This document shows, in pieces, positions 47,397-57,102 of a stretch of DNA of 64,000 nucleotides. The position numbers were made by a program, and so were the translations under genes. Source of the stretch: Methanococcoides sp. LMO-2. GTDB taxonomy: Archaea > Halobacteriota > Methanosarcinia > Methanosarcinales > Methanosarcinaceae. The stretch covers positions 124,001 through 188,000 of the forward strand of contig NZ_JBCAUS010000006.1 in NCBI RefSeq assembly GCF_038432375.1, written 5' to 3'. Every line of letters starts with the position of its first letter. The first letter of the stretch is position 1. The notes below the pieces were generated by a model. The model saw only the letters and a list, made by a program, of their open reading frames with translations, did not search any database and was not told where the DNA came from.

Positions 47397-47471
47397 TAAT
47401 AAAAAAGAAAAGAGAGGCTGCCGACCAATTACTGCCAGCAGCTTACCGGACCAAAGGGCCCGGCCATTTGG
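47397..47471 (-). terminator. S-layer gene terminator region
   Basis: On the minus strand, after the S-layer stop, come CCAAATGGCC/GGCCCTTTGG (47451-47471; GGCC arms with one mismatch) and then GCTGC/GCAGC (5 bp) followed by a T-rich run complementary to 47397-47412. Two hairpins ahead of a T-tract suggest a strong terminator for a highly expressed gene. The rest of the 47241-47482 gap shows nothing more. Confidence 0.5.
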
Positions 47472-47482
47472 TTCATTTTCAG

Positions 47483-50400
47483 TTATTCCTTTCCTCTAGA
47501 AAGCAGATTGGATATCCTTTCGGAAAGTGCAGCCATTGCTTCACTTGCCTTTGGACCTGCAGTCTCAATTGTCCAGCCACCTGCTGTGAAGAGATATGCT
47601 GCACCACCAAGGACGATGACAGCCAGCCCACCAAGTGCATAGACTATTGTACTTACACCTTCAACTACTTCGAGGGTTGCAGTCATTCCTCCAACCTTCA
47701 CAAGATAGCTTCCAGGTTCTCCTGCAGTGTAATCGAACGTTACCTCAGTGGTTTCGTTAACACCTAGAACGATCTCCTGGAAATCGGTCACATTGTCGTT
47801 GACCCTCAGTTCAACTGTGTAGCTTCCCTCTGCATTACCATTGTTAACAGCATTTAATGTGATCTCCACATTCTTACCGGACTTTACCTCAATAGGATCA
47901 AGTACAAGATCACTGAACTCGAACTTTGCCTGCATTTCCTTGACCTCGATGTTCAGTTCAGCTTCCAGGAAGCCGGACTTCTCAGCAACGATCTTGTGCA
48001 TGCCAGGCTCAGTTATGACATCAGTCACAACACCGTCACTGCCGGTCTGACCGATGGTCTTGCCATCAAGGGAAATTCTGACATCTTCCATTGGATCTCC
48101 ACCAATGGCCTTTACGATGGTAAATGTCACAAGGTTACCCTCATAAATGACCTCAGGAGTTACTTCGATACTCATCTTCCTGCTAAGGTCGTCAGGTGAG
48201 ATCACCTCAACTTCAGCAGTTCCTGTAGCATATCCATCCTTTTCAGCAGTTATCTCATAGGTGCCATCAGAGGAGAACTCGTATTCCACTATACCTTCAT
48301 CGTCTGTGGTACCAAGAGTAAGACTTCCTGCTTTGACGGTTGCATCACTGATAAGGGAACCACGTGATGTTACGGTTATGACTACCTCATCGCCTTCAAC
48401 GGTCACTTCTGGATCAACCTCAACATCAAGGGCCTCATCGGGCTCGACGGTTACTTCGACGAATGGATAGTAGCGAACAACATCGTCGTCGTCAGCGACC
48501 TTGAACATGATCTCACCCATGACCTCTATCTCGTCACCCTCTGAAAGTGATATAGAATCTTCATTTTCCATTTCGATATAGTTAGAAGTAATGGAAGATA
48601 CTGTCATCTCACCAAAGTCATCGCCAGCCTCTATCTCAAGATAATCTTCAGATATCTGGAATATGCCTCTTATGAAGACAGCTGTGGATTCCCTTCCACT
48701 GAATATCTCGTCGAAATTAATGACTAATATCGGTACATCGTCGACATCTCCAAGATCCCTTTCATAAACATATGGGGTTCCGGAAGACAGAACTGTGGAA
48801 TCTACTTCATCGCCGTCCTTTGTGAGTTCTACAAAGACCTTGTCACCGTTTATGTCGACCTCAATGATGTCCAGTGCATAACCTTCTTCCAGAATAAGTG
48901 AGGTACCACCAAACACGGATTTCTTATCATCTTCATCGATAAGGACCTGTGAGAGCTGACCTCTGGACATAAGGCTGACAGCATCGGTATTGGTGTTGAA
49001 TGCATCTTCAGGGTAACCGGCAAAATACTTCTCCGCCATGAAACCAATGACCTCGTAGTCCTCCCACCCATTGTATTCAAAGGAGACTGACTCAGGAGTG
49101 GTGGTATAGACAAGTTCTCCTTCATCTATCTTACTTCCATCAAGGCTAAGCACTTCAAGGGTTTCGGTGCCTATACCTTCATCAATGTTGTAGTAGAAAC
49201 CTTCAAAGTTCAACGGGGTCCAGTTGAAACCTGCATCCTCTACAACAGTACCTCTGAGTTCGTAAGTACCCGGGTCGGTCATATCAACAAATGGTGCAAA
49301 CCTTAAGGTGTCATCATCTGCAACAATGAACTTTAATTTGCCCATTACGTCGACAATGTCTCCTTCACCAAGTGAAATTGAATCTTCATTTGACATCTCG
49401 ATCCTCTTAGAGGTAACTGTGCCAACTTCCATTGCTCCGAATTCATCACCTGATTCGACCTCAATATATTCATCTGAGATCTGGAAAATACCCTTTATGA
49501 AAACGGCATTTGTTTCAATACCACTAAATATCTCATCGAAATTAACGGCAATTATAGGTACATCATCAACAGAACCAAGGTCTTTCTCATAGATATATGT
49601 GGAACCTGAAGAAAGGATAGCCTCATCCATCTCATCCCCATCTTTCGATAACTTGACGAATACCCTGTCACCGTTTATATCGACCTCTACAATATTCAGA
49701 ACATATCCTTCTTCAAGTACAAGTCCCGCACCTGAAAAAACAGATTCCTTGTCATCATTGTCGATAAGGACCTTTGAAAGCTGACCCCTGGACATCATGC
49801 TCACAGCATCATTACCGTCATCAAATGCATCCTCAGGATAACCGGCAAAATACTTCTCAGCCATGAAACCAATGACCTCGTATTCATTCCAGCCGTTATA
49901 TTCGAATCCTGTAGGAATGACAGTTGTTTCATATTCAAGATCACCATCATCGATCTTTCGACCAATATCTTTGATGGTCATAGATTCGGAGCCTTCGCCT
50001 GTGTCAAGGTCATAATAGAATCCTGAATAACTCAAAAAATTCCAGGTGTACTCATCTTCGGACTGAATACCTTGTTCCCAGATGCGGTCGCCTGAGAAAT
50101 AGGTTTTGGGCTGGACTTCCCAGATCCATTCTTTGGAATCTTCCCCATTTGCATTTGATACATTGACAGTCACAGTGTAAGTTCCAATTGAAGGATCTGT
50201 GACATTATAGAAAGATGATGAAACAGAAGATTCGGATTTTACAGCTGAACCACCGTCCACATACCATTCAACATCACAATCCTGATCAATTTCTATGCTA
50301 AATTCCTGTAGATTTCCTTCTATGGATTCAAAGCTCAGATCAGATGGATCAAAAGAGGTGATCTCTGGACCAGGAGTTGCAGAAACGGTCCAATCCCAGG

Positions 50401-51241
50401 ATAATTCAACGCTACCGTTTGCAGATGTAGCATTTGCAACTACAGTATAAGAGCCTTCGGTTGCACTATTATTAGTATAGGTACTTGAAGTAACTCCTGT
50501 ATCAGAGTCGACAGATGAACCATCAATATACCATTCAACATCGCAAACCTGATCAATGTCTATGCTAAATTCCTGAGAAGTGCCTTCTACAGATTCAGGA
50601 CTTAAATCAGATGGATTAAAAGAGGTGATCTGTGGGCCAGAAGTTGCAGAAACGGTCCAGTCCCAGGATAGTTCAACACTACCGCTTGCAGATGTAGCAT
50701 TTGCAACTACAGTATAAGAACCTTCAGTTGCACTAGTATTAGTGTAGGTGCTTGAAGTAACTCCTGTATCAGAATCGACAGATGAACCATCAATATACCA
50801 TTCAACATCGCAAACCTGATCTATGTCTATAGTAAATTCTTGAGAAGTACCTTCTACAGATTCAGGACTTAAATCCGATGGATGAAAAGAAGTAATCTGT
50901 GGGGCAGGAGTTGCAGAAACGGTCCAATCCCATGATTTCTCAGTACTACCAGTTGCAGATGTAGCATTTGCAACTACTGTATAACTACCTTCAGGTGCAG
51001 TATTATTAGTATATGTACTTGAAATCACCCCAGTTTCGGACTGAACAGGTAAACCATCAATATACCATGTAACATTAGATGTTTCAGTTATATGTACAAA
51101 GAAATCTACCGAATCACCGGCATCACTTGTATGAGGTGAAGCCGGATTCGAAATATCTATTGTAGGTGCAGCCATCGCCACCCCACAGCTCATCCCAAAG
51201 ATGAGCAAACTCATTAATAATAATTTAAAACCTTTATTCAT
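47483..51241 (-). CDS. S-layer protein with tandem S-layer domains and four Ig/PKD-like repeats
   Basis: 1252 residues. Signal peptide 1-25 (ends VAMAAP). Residues ~26-375 hold four ~89-residue Ig/PKD-like repeats, each with WYIDG and STYTN...GSYTVVANATS; repeats two and three are nearly identical. Two Methanosarcina-type S-layer domains (DUF1608 group) follow, each with EYNGW-EVIGFMAEKYFAGYPEDAF and SRGQLSQVLID. Then two transthyretin-like domains, a CARDB-like domain, and one membrane helix at ~1205-1227 with a short charged tail. It is very acidic with many N-x-S/T sites. Likely a main cell-surface sheet protein. It lies 26 nt after thiL but has TATA-like sequence (ATATAATCATATAATA) in the thiL end. 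Confidence 0.92.
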   Translation of the reverse strand: MNKGFKLLLMSLLIFGMSCGVAMAAPTIDISNPASPHTSDAGDSVDFFVHITETSNVTWYIDGLPVQSETGVISSTYTNNTAPEGSYTVVANATSATGSTEKSWDWTVSATPAPQITSFHPSDLSPESVEGTSQEFTIDIDQVCDVEWYIDGSSVDSDTGVTSSTYTNTSATEGSYTVVANATSASGSVELSWDWTVSATSGPQITSFNPSDLSPESVEGTSQEFSIDIDQVCDVEWYIDGSSVDSDTGVTSSTYTNNSATEGSYTVVANATSANGSVELSWDWTVSATPGPEITSFDPSDLSFESIEGNLQEFSIEIDQDCDVEWYVDGGSAVKSESSVSSSFYNVTDPSIGTYTVTVNVSNANGEDSKEWIWEVQPKTYFSGDRIWEQGIQSEDEYTWNFLSYSGFYYDLDTGEGSESMTIKDIGRKIDDGDLEYETTVIPTGFEYNGWNEYEVIGFMAEKYFAGYPEDAFDDGNDAVSMMSRGQLSKVLIDNDDKESVFSGAGLVLEEGYVLNIVEVDINGDRVFVKLSKDGDEMDEAILSSGSTYIYEKDLGSVDDVPIIAVNFDEIFSGIETNAVFIKGIFQISDEYIEVESGDEFGAMEVGTVTSKRIEMSNEDSISLGEGDIVDVMGKLKFIVADDDTLRFAPFVDMTDPGTYELRGTVVEDAGFNWTPLNFEGFYYNIDEGIGTETLEVLSLDGSKIDEGELVYTTTPESVSFEYNGWEDYEVIGFMAEKYFAGYPEDAFNTNTDAVSLMSRGQLSQVLIDEDDKKSVFGGTSLILEEGYALDIIEVDINGDKVFVELTKDGDEVDSTVLSSGTPYVYERDLGDVDDVPILVINFDEIFSGRESTAVFIRGIFQISEDYLEIEAGDDFGEMTVSSITSNYIEMENEDSISLSEGDEIEVMGEIMFKVADDDDVVRYYPFVEVTVEPDEALDVEVDPEVTVEGDEVVITVTSRGSLISDATVKAGSLTLGTTDDEGIVEYEFSSDGTYEITAEKDGYATGTAEVEVISPDDLSRKMSIEVTPEVIYEGNLVTFTIVKAIGGDPMEDVRISLDGKTIGQTGSDGVVTDVITEPGMHKIVAEKSGFLEAELNIEVKEMQAKFEFSDLVLDPIEVKSGKNVEITLNAVNNGNAEGSYTVELRVNDNVTDFQEIVLGVNETTEVTFDYTAGEPGSYLVKVGGMTATLEVVEGVSTIVYALGGLAVIVLGGAAYLFTAGGWTIETAGPKASEAMAALSERISNLLSRGKE
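50376..50909 (-). repeat. Two adjacent 267-bp tandem repeat units in the S-layer gene
   Basis: The phrase GTTGCAGAAACGGTCCA recurs at 50376, 50643 and 50910, an exact period of 267 bp (89 codons). Units 50376-50642 and 50643-50909 are nearly identical at base level. More diverged units lie on either side. The period is a whole number of codons, so copy-number change keeps the frame. Confidence 0.85.
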
Positions 51242-51267
51242 AGTTTAGTTCTCCGAATATTATATGA

Positions 51268-52263
51268 TTATATGTTATCAAATCTTCCTAAATGCACATA
51301 ACCTTTTCGATATATCGAAACTTCTGTATCCCCTCTGTTTATCATAGTTATTAAAGTGTCATCAATAACTTCGCCTACAACATTTAAATAACAAACGGAT
51401 TTCGCGGCTTCCAGCATCGAAGGTGAGACCGTGAAAAGAAGCTCGAAATCTCCTCCTGTGTAAAGGGCAAGTTCAAGAGCATCATCGTCGCCTACAAGAG
51501 AGCGAACCTCATCGTCTATAGGAATTTTGTCTTTATATATTCTGAAACCGGTTCCATTGGCATCCATCAGATCGTAAAGGGACATTGCCAGACCGTCACT
51601 TGTATCCATCATGGAAGTGACCGCACCGGTAGCTGCAAGCTTCTGGCCCTCTTCCGTGCGCGGTACAGGTTCAAGCAATGTGTTAAGCAGTTCATCGCTG
51701 ACATCAAGGTCGTGCTGAATCGCCAGCAGTGAAGCGCCCGCTGAGCCTGCATTTCCTGTAACACAAACAAGGTCGCCCGGTTTTGCCCCGGTCCTCCTTA
51801 AAAGGTGTTCTTTCTTCACCATTCCGAGGGCGGTTCCTGTTATTGTCAACTCGTCGTGGAGATCGATATCCCCGCCGATCACAGATGTATCACAGAACTT
51901 TGCACAGGCAGCCATGCCACGGGAGATATCCTCGGCCTCGCCAAGCTGCATGTCCTCCGTAACACCGAAAGCGGAAAGGAAACCCACAGGCTTTGCACCC
52001 ATGGAAGCCACATCGCTCAGGTTGACAGCGGCAGACATCCAGCCGATCTGCCATGGCGTCATCACGTCAGGAAAATCGGTCTTCCGGTGCAGCATGTCCG
52101 TTGTGATGACCATGCAGTCCTCATCCAAGACATCCAGAACAGCACAGTCATCCTTTCCTGCACCTGCCATTATGGAGCCACATTCATCCTGACTGAAGAT
52201 ACCGCATAGTCTGGAAACAAGCTCACGTTCATCTATACTTGAAATCAGATCAGACCTATCCAT
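51268..52263 (-). CDS. thiL: Thiamine-monophosphate kinase
   Basis: 331 residues, PurM-like fold. GAGKDDCAVLDV and VITTDMLHRKTDFP bind metal and ATP; MSAAVNLSDVASMGAKPVGFLSAF is the family signature; MDTSDGLAMSLYDL follows. It phosphorylates thiamine phosphate to thiamine diphosphate, the cofactor needed by porB here. The fused thiDN is 40 kb away, so thiamine genes are dispersed. Confidence 0.95.
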   Translation of the reverse strand: MDRSDLISSIDERELVSRLCGIFSQDECGSIMAGAGKDDCAVLDVLDEDCMVITTDMLHRKTDFPDVMTPWQIGWMSAAVNLSDVASMGAKPVGFLSAFGVTEDMQLGEAEDISRGMAACAKFCDTSVIGGDIDLHDELTITGTALGMVKKEHLLRRTGAKPGDLVCVTGNAGSAGASLLAIQHDLDVSDELLNTLLEPVPRTEEGQKLAATGAVTSMMDTSDGLAMSLYDLMDANGTGFRIYKDKIPIDDEVRSLVGDDDALELALYTGGDFELLFTVSPSMLEAAKSVCYLNVVGEVIDDTLITMINRGDTEVSIYRKGYVHLGRFDNI

Positions 52264-52323
52264 AGGAATACCATATAGTTTTAATATTTAATATCAATGT
52301 GGTAAAAAGCAGGGAAAAGAGAG

Positions 52324-53199
52324 TTACCTCCAGACCCTTCTCTTAACGAATATAACTATACTTCCAACAACTGCCAGGAATATCACTATTGGAATGGCAA
52401 CTCCGATAAAGACGATTATACCATTGACACTGCCAATGAAACCACGTACCGAATCGGACAACGCATCACGAAGTCCCCATGAGTGGGTTATGTTGCGGGG
52501 CTCAGAGACACTTACTGTTATTGTGGAGAAGTCGATCCTGTCATTAAGGTAATTGAGCCGTCCCATGAGGCTTTCTATCTCACCGCGAACACGTCCAAGT
52601 TCTTTTTCCACTTCGAGGACCTCTTCGACGGTTGTGGCCATGTCAAGGATCTCCTGAAGGCGCTGTTCCTGCTTTTCCAGGTTTGACAGACGTGCCTCTA
52701 CATCGATGTACTCCTCGGTCACATCGACTCCACTGGTGCTCTTTGAGGTCACCTTTCCGAGAGCTTCAATATCGTTGATCACGATGTCGTGATCAGCAGC
52801 CGGAATACGGATGGTGATATATCCGGCCATGCTCTCACCGTCACCATAGTAAGTATCATAGACAGATGAAGAAGAAACATAACCATTATATTCGAAAGCT
52901 ATAGCAGCGACCGAATCAATGGCTTCCTGAGCATCATTTACCTCAAGGGAAACATCAGAAGTGGTGATCACCTTACGAGTTATGCTGCTGCCTGAGGATT
53001 CACCACTGTCTGCCACACTGGACGGACTGTCACGGGCAACATCCCATTCATCATCAAGGGCCATTTTGCCCATATCGTTCCCAAAGGAAAAGCTCTCTTC
53101 CTGCGGTGCATACTGCGTATTAGTGTCCGATGAGAGGCATCCTGCCGCAATGACGCAGGTGAGCAGGAAAATAAATAGTAATGGATATGTTCGCTTCAT
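52324..53199 (-). CDS. DUF4349 membrane lipoprotein
   Basis: 291 residues. Lipoprotein signal with lipobox VIAAGC at ~16-21. The middle has a DUF4349-type domain (ITTSDVSLEVNDAQEAIDSV, GYVSSSSV, GYITIRIPA) and a coiled coil at ~160-215 (LSNLEKQEQRLQEILDMATTVEEVLEVEKELGRVRGEIESLMGRL). A C-terminal membrane helix ends in KRRVWR. Anchored at both ends to the outside face of the membrane. Function unknown. AGGAGC lies seven bases before the ATG. Confidence 0.88.
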   Translation of the reverse strand: MKRTYPLLFIFLLTCVIAAGCLSSDTNTQYAPQEESFSFGNDMGKMALDDEWDVARDSPSSVADSGESSGSSITRKVITTSDVSLEVNDAQEAIDSVAAIAFEYNGYVSSSSVYDTYYGDGESMAGYITIRIPAADHDIVINDIEALGKVTSKSTSGVDVTEEYIDVEARLSNLEKQEQRLQEILDMATTVEEVLEVEKELGRVRGEIESLMGRLNYLNDRIDFSTITVSVSEPRNITHSWGLRDALSDSVRGFIGSVNGIIVFIGVAIPIVIFLAVVGSIVIFVKRRVWR

Positions 53200-53272
53200 G
53201 TTGATAGCTCCTTACAACTGTATAAATAGAGCTACACCGCAAACATATAAAAGAATTGCTTAAACTTCAGAT

Positions 53273-54052
53273 TCATTCGAAGTTAACCTGCTCGTTGCCG
53301 CCTTCTTTTGTCCTGATCCACACATTGTCGACAAACTCGTGAGCACGTTCGGCAAGCTCCAGCATTTCCTCACGGGAGAAAGGCACGATATCATGCAGAT
53401 CTTCCCTCATTGAATGGGCTGGCTGGCCTTGCTGGATAACATACGGAGCATCCGAAACCGAAACATAAGGTACAATGGACCTTGCGATCGCTGCAATATC
53501 ATCAGGGTCTCCTACAAAACCACGTATAGCAGTGGTGCGGAGTTCGTATTCCACTTCCCTGCCCGTTACAATGGATATTGTCTGCCTGACCTTCTCCACG
53601 ACATCCACCGGATCAGGAACAACAGGATCATCACCATACCCGATGGCTTTACCGTACATCCCAGGATCGTCCAGAGGAGCCTTGACGTCAATGAAGAACT
53701 TGTCCACAAGACCGCCATCGATCAGTTCCTCCACCACTTCCGGATAGTAGCCGTTCGTATGAATACCCACAAGCAGCTTTTTCTTCTTTGCATAGGCAGC
53801 AAGGTGCATCACGGCTTTCTTTTGCACAAGAGGTTCACCGCCTGAGAAAACAACGCTGCTCACAAACAGGGAAGATGAATCGATCTTTGCTTCAAGCTCC
53901 TTTGCTTCAAGCATATCAGAACCTGTGAGTATCTCATAGTTCTGGCAATATGGACACCTGTAAGGACAATTACGTAAAAAAAGAACGACTGACGCTTTTC
54001 CGTGCCAGTCAACAGTAGAAATGGGGATGATCTCCCCAAAGTTCACATTCAT
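53273..54052 (-). CDS. nrdG: Anaerobic ribonucleotide reductase activase
   Basis: 259 residues, radical-SAM enzyme. CPYRCPYC (C-x3-C-x2-C) binds the [4Fe-4S] cluster; VVFSGGEPLVQ is the SAM-binding GGEP motif. It creates the glycyl radical on NrdD. It is the last gene of grx-nrdD-nrdG, 22 nt after nrdD, and may also activate the second NrdD-like enzyme at 41-42 kb, which has no activase nearby (inference). Confidence 0.93.
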   Translation of the reverse strand: MNVNFGEIIPISTVDWHGKASVVLFLRNCPYRCPYCQNYEILTGSDMLEAKELEAKIDSSSLFVSSVVFSGGEPLVQKKAVMHLAAYAKKKKLLVGIHTNGYYPEVVEELIDGGLVDKFFIDVKAPLDDPGMYGKAIGYGDDPVVPDPVDVVEKVRQTISIVTGREVEYELRTTAIRGFVGDPDDIAAIARSIVPYVSVSDAPYVIQQGQPAHSMREDLHDIVPFSREEMLELAERAHEFVDNVWIRTKEGGNEQVNFE

Positions 54053-54074
54053 CAGATACCAGACACCCGATATA

Positions 54075-56462
54075 TCAGATCATGTCAGCTGAAGCGTAGC
54101 GCTTACGGTCTTCCAGTTCCTGCTTCTTTGCAGCATTCCAGCCACCTACGGCCTGGATGTATCCGGTGACCCTTGAGAGCTGTTCAACGTGATCTGAACC
54201 ACAGTTCTCACAGGCATCCTTAAGACCTGACATCATGTGGAAGTCATCCATACATACTGTCATATCCTTGGTGAAAGCAAAGTATCCTACCTGGGTGTTC
54301 CTTGCAATGTTCATTGCAAACTCCTTCAGGCCCTTTGCATCAGGTGAACCCTCGCCCATCCAGATGTGCATGATATCTCCACCGTCAACGATAGGGAAGA
54401 ATACATGCTCGATGTTGATCCTGTCTATCAGGGAAACATCGGCCCCAGGTGGTACGTGAGTACCATTGGTGTAGTAAACAGGCAGGTCGTGGGTGTTCTT
54501 GATGCCATCAACTGCTGCATTCACATCGCCTTTTACAACGGAGAGGACCTTTTCACGGTACTCCTCGTGGAGCATATCGGAAACTGCAAACCTCTGGCCG
54601 GTGGTCTCTGCAGGTGTTCTTGCAAGAGCGATCTCCATGCCGTACTTCTGGGAAAGCTCCCTTCCATACATCTCCATCTCTGTCATGGCACGGATACCAA
54701 CCTTGAAAGCTGCCTTTGACTCGTGCATCTGTGATCCTGTGTGATACTGGACCATCTCGTTGAGACCTACAACACCGATGGTGAACACAAGGGAATCAAT
54801 ATCCACAGCAATTGCGCCTTTCTTGCCGGTTACCGGGTCCTTTGGCTGCTGTGTTGCAAATGGCATCCTTCCATTCTCAATGATAGGTGTCATCCATTTG
54901 ACCTTTGTACTGAACACATCCATTGCCTCATCCATGAGGTGTTTCAGGTGAGCGAACAGTTTCTGGTCATCCCCATCTGCCTCATATGCTGCCCTTGGAC
55001 AGTTAAGTGAAACTACCTGCCAGGAACCCATAGAGAAGTGCTTTCCATCCTTAAAGTACATCTTGTCCTCGAACTCAGCATCCTCTTCAGGAGTTGCTGA
55101 GAACTGGTATGCACAGCACTGGTAACAGGATATTCCCTCGCCTGCTCCCCTGTATTCAGGAAGCTGGTTGTCAAAGTAAGGAGTTCCGTATTTTGCAGTC
55201 AGTTCAAAGGTGAGATCATAAAGTTCATCATACGTAAGGAGGTCAGGATGTGCACGGTTGAACATCTCATCCTCTACCATGAAATCAGGCTCAATGGAGA
55301 TCTCCGGTTTCGGGAAGTTGAATGGCTTACCCCAGTAGTCACCCTCAAGCATGACGTTCATGAGTGCCTGGAATCCAAGCCTTACCTCACGCTCATAGTC
55401 CCCGTAGACACGCCTGTCGGTACCGTCGGTACCATCCCAGACACGACCCCTGTAGACCACCGGTTTGTCCTTCCACATCTTCGGGACACCTGGTGAGAGC
55501 TGTACTGAGGAGAACACGAGCTGACCGCCACGGGCAACCATCATCTGTGTCATCTCATAGACGAACATCTGCATGAGCTGCTCTATCTCCTTGTAGGACT
55601 TGCCTTCAAAGTATGGAGCGCAGAAAGTAAGGAAGTTGTAGAATCCCTGTCCGCCCGCAAAGTTGGTCTGGGCGCTTCCGAGGGCCTTGACTGCGTGGAG
55701 CATTGCGACCTCTGCTTTCATGGAAGGACCTGCAACGCTTGCCTTTGCGCCTGAACCGTCAGGCATCAGTCCGTAGTAGAAGAAATACCTGAGATCCCAG
55801 TCCTGGCAGAAAGCACGGGTACCGAAGTACTCAAGATCATGAATGTGAAGGTCACCGTTGAGGTGAAGGTCTGCTACCTTTGGCGGGAGCAACAGCAGGT
55901 ACTGTTCCTTTGATATCTTGTCAGCTTTCTTCTTGTGGGAGGTCTCGGCATTTTCCTGAAGGTTGGCATTCTCATTGGCCTCAAAGCCTGAGCCCTGGTC
56001 GATCTCACATGCATCGAAAACAGGAGAACCTACCCTGGTTGAGATATTGCGCCATTCAAGATGGCCGCGCTCCAGCAGGATCATATTTACAAGTTCCCTG
56101 ATAAGCGGACCTGAGAGGAACTTGATGTTCATGCTGCGGACACGTTTCTCGGTCTCCCTGGCAATCTCATGGGCTTCCTCTTTTGTGATAGAATCGATTC
56201 CGTGATACCACTCGCTAAGTGTAGTTTCCTTGAGCAACTGGTTGACCACAATGTTGCGATCCCAGTTCACCATATGCCCATCGGTCGTCCTGACCTTTGG
56301 CATTGTTGAGATAAACTGGCCATCAAGTGTCTGCTGCATTGACTGTGGTTCGGTAAGAGGCATCATCCCATCTTCCATATTACCTGAGTCCTGCGTCTGT
56401 TCCTTTGTACCCACTTCTATTTCCCCTTCGGGATCATCGATCAGCTTTGTATTAGATGTCAA
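54075..56462 (-). CDS. nrdD: Anaerobic (class III) ribonucleoside-triphosphate reductase with ATP cone
   Basis: 795 residues. ATP-cone domain at ~54-150 (PKVRTTDGHMVNWDRNIVVNQLLKET). Catalytic barrel with HDLEYFGTRAFCQDWD, the double-cysteine stretch SCYQCCAYQF, and the glycyl-radical loop RVTGYIQ with G767; zinc cysteines CENC precede it. It reduces NTPs to dNTPs under strict anaerobic conditions. The start is TTG 56462, supported by AGGTGG six bases upstream inside the end of grx; the next ATG lies 28 codons in. Class III enzymes of Methanosarcina type take electrons from a glutaredoxin-like protein rather than formate, which fits the neighbouring grx. Confidence 0.95.
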   Translation of the reverse strand: MTSNTKLIDDPEGEIEVGTKEQTQDSGNMEDGMMPLTEPQSMQQTLDGQFISTMPKVRTTDGHMVNWDRNIVVNQLLKETTLSEWYHGIDSITKEEAHEIARETEKRVRSMNIKFLSGPLIRELVNMILLERGHLEWRNISTRVGSPVFDACEIDQGSGFEANENANLQENAETSHKKKADKISKEQYLLLLPPKVADLHLNGDLHIHDLEYFGTRAFCQDWDLRYFFYYGLMPDGSGAKASVAGPSMKAEVAMLHAVKALGSAQTNFAGGQGFYNFLTFCAPYFEGKSYKEIEQLMQMFVYEMTQMMVARGGQLVFSSVQLSPGVPKMWKDKPVVYRGRVWDGTDGTDRRVYGDYEREVRLGFQALMNVMLEGDYWGKPFNFPKPEISIEPDFMVEDEMFNRAHPDLLTYDELYDLTFELTAKYGTPYFDNQLPEYRGAGEGISCYQCCAYQFSATPEEDAEFEDKMYFKDGKHFSMGSWQVVSLNCPRAAYEADGDDQKLFAHLKHLMDEAMDVFSTKVKWMTPIIENGRMPFATQQPKDPVTGKKGAIAVDIDSLVFTIGVVGLNEMVQYHTGSQMHESKAAFKVGIRAMTEMEMYGRELSQKYGMEIALARTPAETTGQRFAVSDMLHEEYREKVLSVVKGDVNAAVDGIKNTHDLPVYYTNGTHVPPGADVSLIDRINIEHVFFPIVDGGDIMHIWMGEGSPDAKGLKEFAMNIARNTQVGYFAFTKDMTVCMDDFHMMSGLKDACENCGSDHVEQLSRVTGYIQAVGGWNAAKKQELEDRKRYASADMI

Positions 56463-56472
56463 ATGACCACCT

Positions 56473-56724
56473 TCATAATATATCCTTTAATGAATCGAGG
56501 TTCACGCCCTCGCTGTTAAAGAGCTCGTCATATGTCAGGAAGTCATCTTCTATCTGTAACACCGGAGCTGTAACAGTGAATACTCCATTGACACGCAACT
56601 CTGTCAATGATTCAGGAGTTGACATGTCAGCCTCAGTGAAAGCCACATCGTTCGCTTTGAGTACCTTCTTCAGCTGCACACATTTCGGGCATGTTTCCGT
56701 TGTATAGATAATTACACCAGGCAT
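56473..56724 (-). CDS. Glutaredoxin/NrdH-like redoxin of the class III reductase operon
   Basis: 83 residues from ATG 56724. Thioredoxin fold with active site CPKC at 12-15, conserved TAPVL cis-proline loop. The longer frame to 56859 has a non-family N-terminus and is rejected. It is the first gene of grx-nrdD-nrdG; nrdD starts 10 nt after its stop. In Methanosarcina an NrdH-type redoxin reduces the class III enzyme (established for M. barkeri), so this is the likely electron donor. Confidence 0.9.
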   Translation of the reverse strand: MPGVIIYTTETCPKCVQLKKVLKANDVAFTEADMSTPESLTELRVNGVFTVTAPVLQIEDDFLTYDELFNSEGVNLDSLKDIL

Positions 56725-57102
56725 AGTTCTTCCATCCGTTTGATCTTTAAACATAATCAAGAGACCCATCACACAAATCCCCTCAGCAACTGAAAAAATG
56801 ATAATCGCATTCAGCAGCCATATTATAATGCGGGAAAGACCTCTATACGAGTAAACCAATAGTATGGAGTTCTCAGTTAATAATGCTTTTTACACCTACA
56901 ATTGAATACCAATGAAACATTAATGATAACAGATATGGTAACAAACAAATAGATTCATCATTATAATAATGAGATGAAAGTATCCAACTTAGTTACCAAT
57001 ATAGATACAAAAGAAAATGAGTTAGAAAAAATCTCTTTGCCAAAAGATGTATATCATAAATTCCATAATACCAGATACATTCCACGAGCAGAGGTGTAGA
57101 AA
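56725..57102. other. Intergenic gap upstream of radB and grx, with an in-frame 41-codon open stretch
   Basis: TATA-like CATATTATAATG (56817-56828) suits grx on the minus strand. TGTATATCAT (~57047-57056) suits radB and would place a start near 57077. From ATG 56974 a 41-codon frame (ending PRAEV) runs to TAG 57097-57099 and is in phase with radB. Its AT-rich composition and lack of a ribosome site argue for non-coding sequence, but read-through would fuse it to RadB. Nothing else is recognised. Confidence 0.45.

Noticed and set aside
47483-51241. CRISPR-like repeats in the minus-strand gene
   Set aside because: The 267-bp spacing is an exact codon multiple within one open frame; they are protein-domain repeats.
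56974-57096. Separate small gene or true N-terminus of RadB
   Set aside because: Kept only as an alternative: no ribosome site, AT-rich, and radB has a well-placed ribosome site right before its normal N-terminus.
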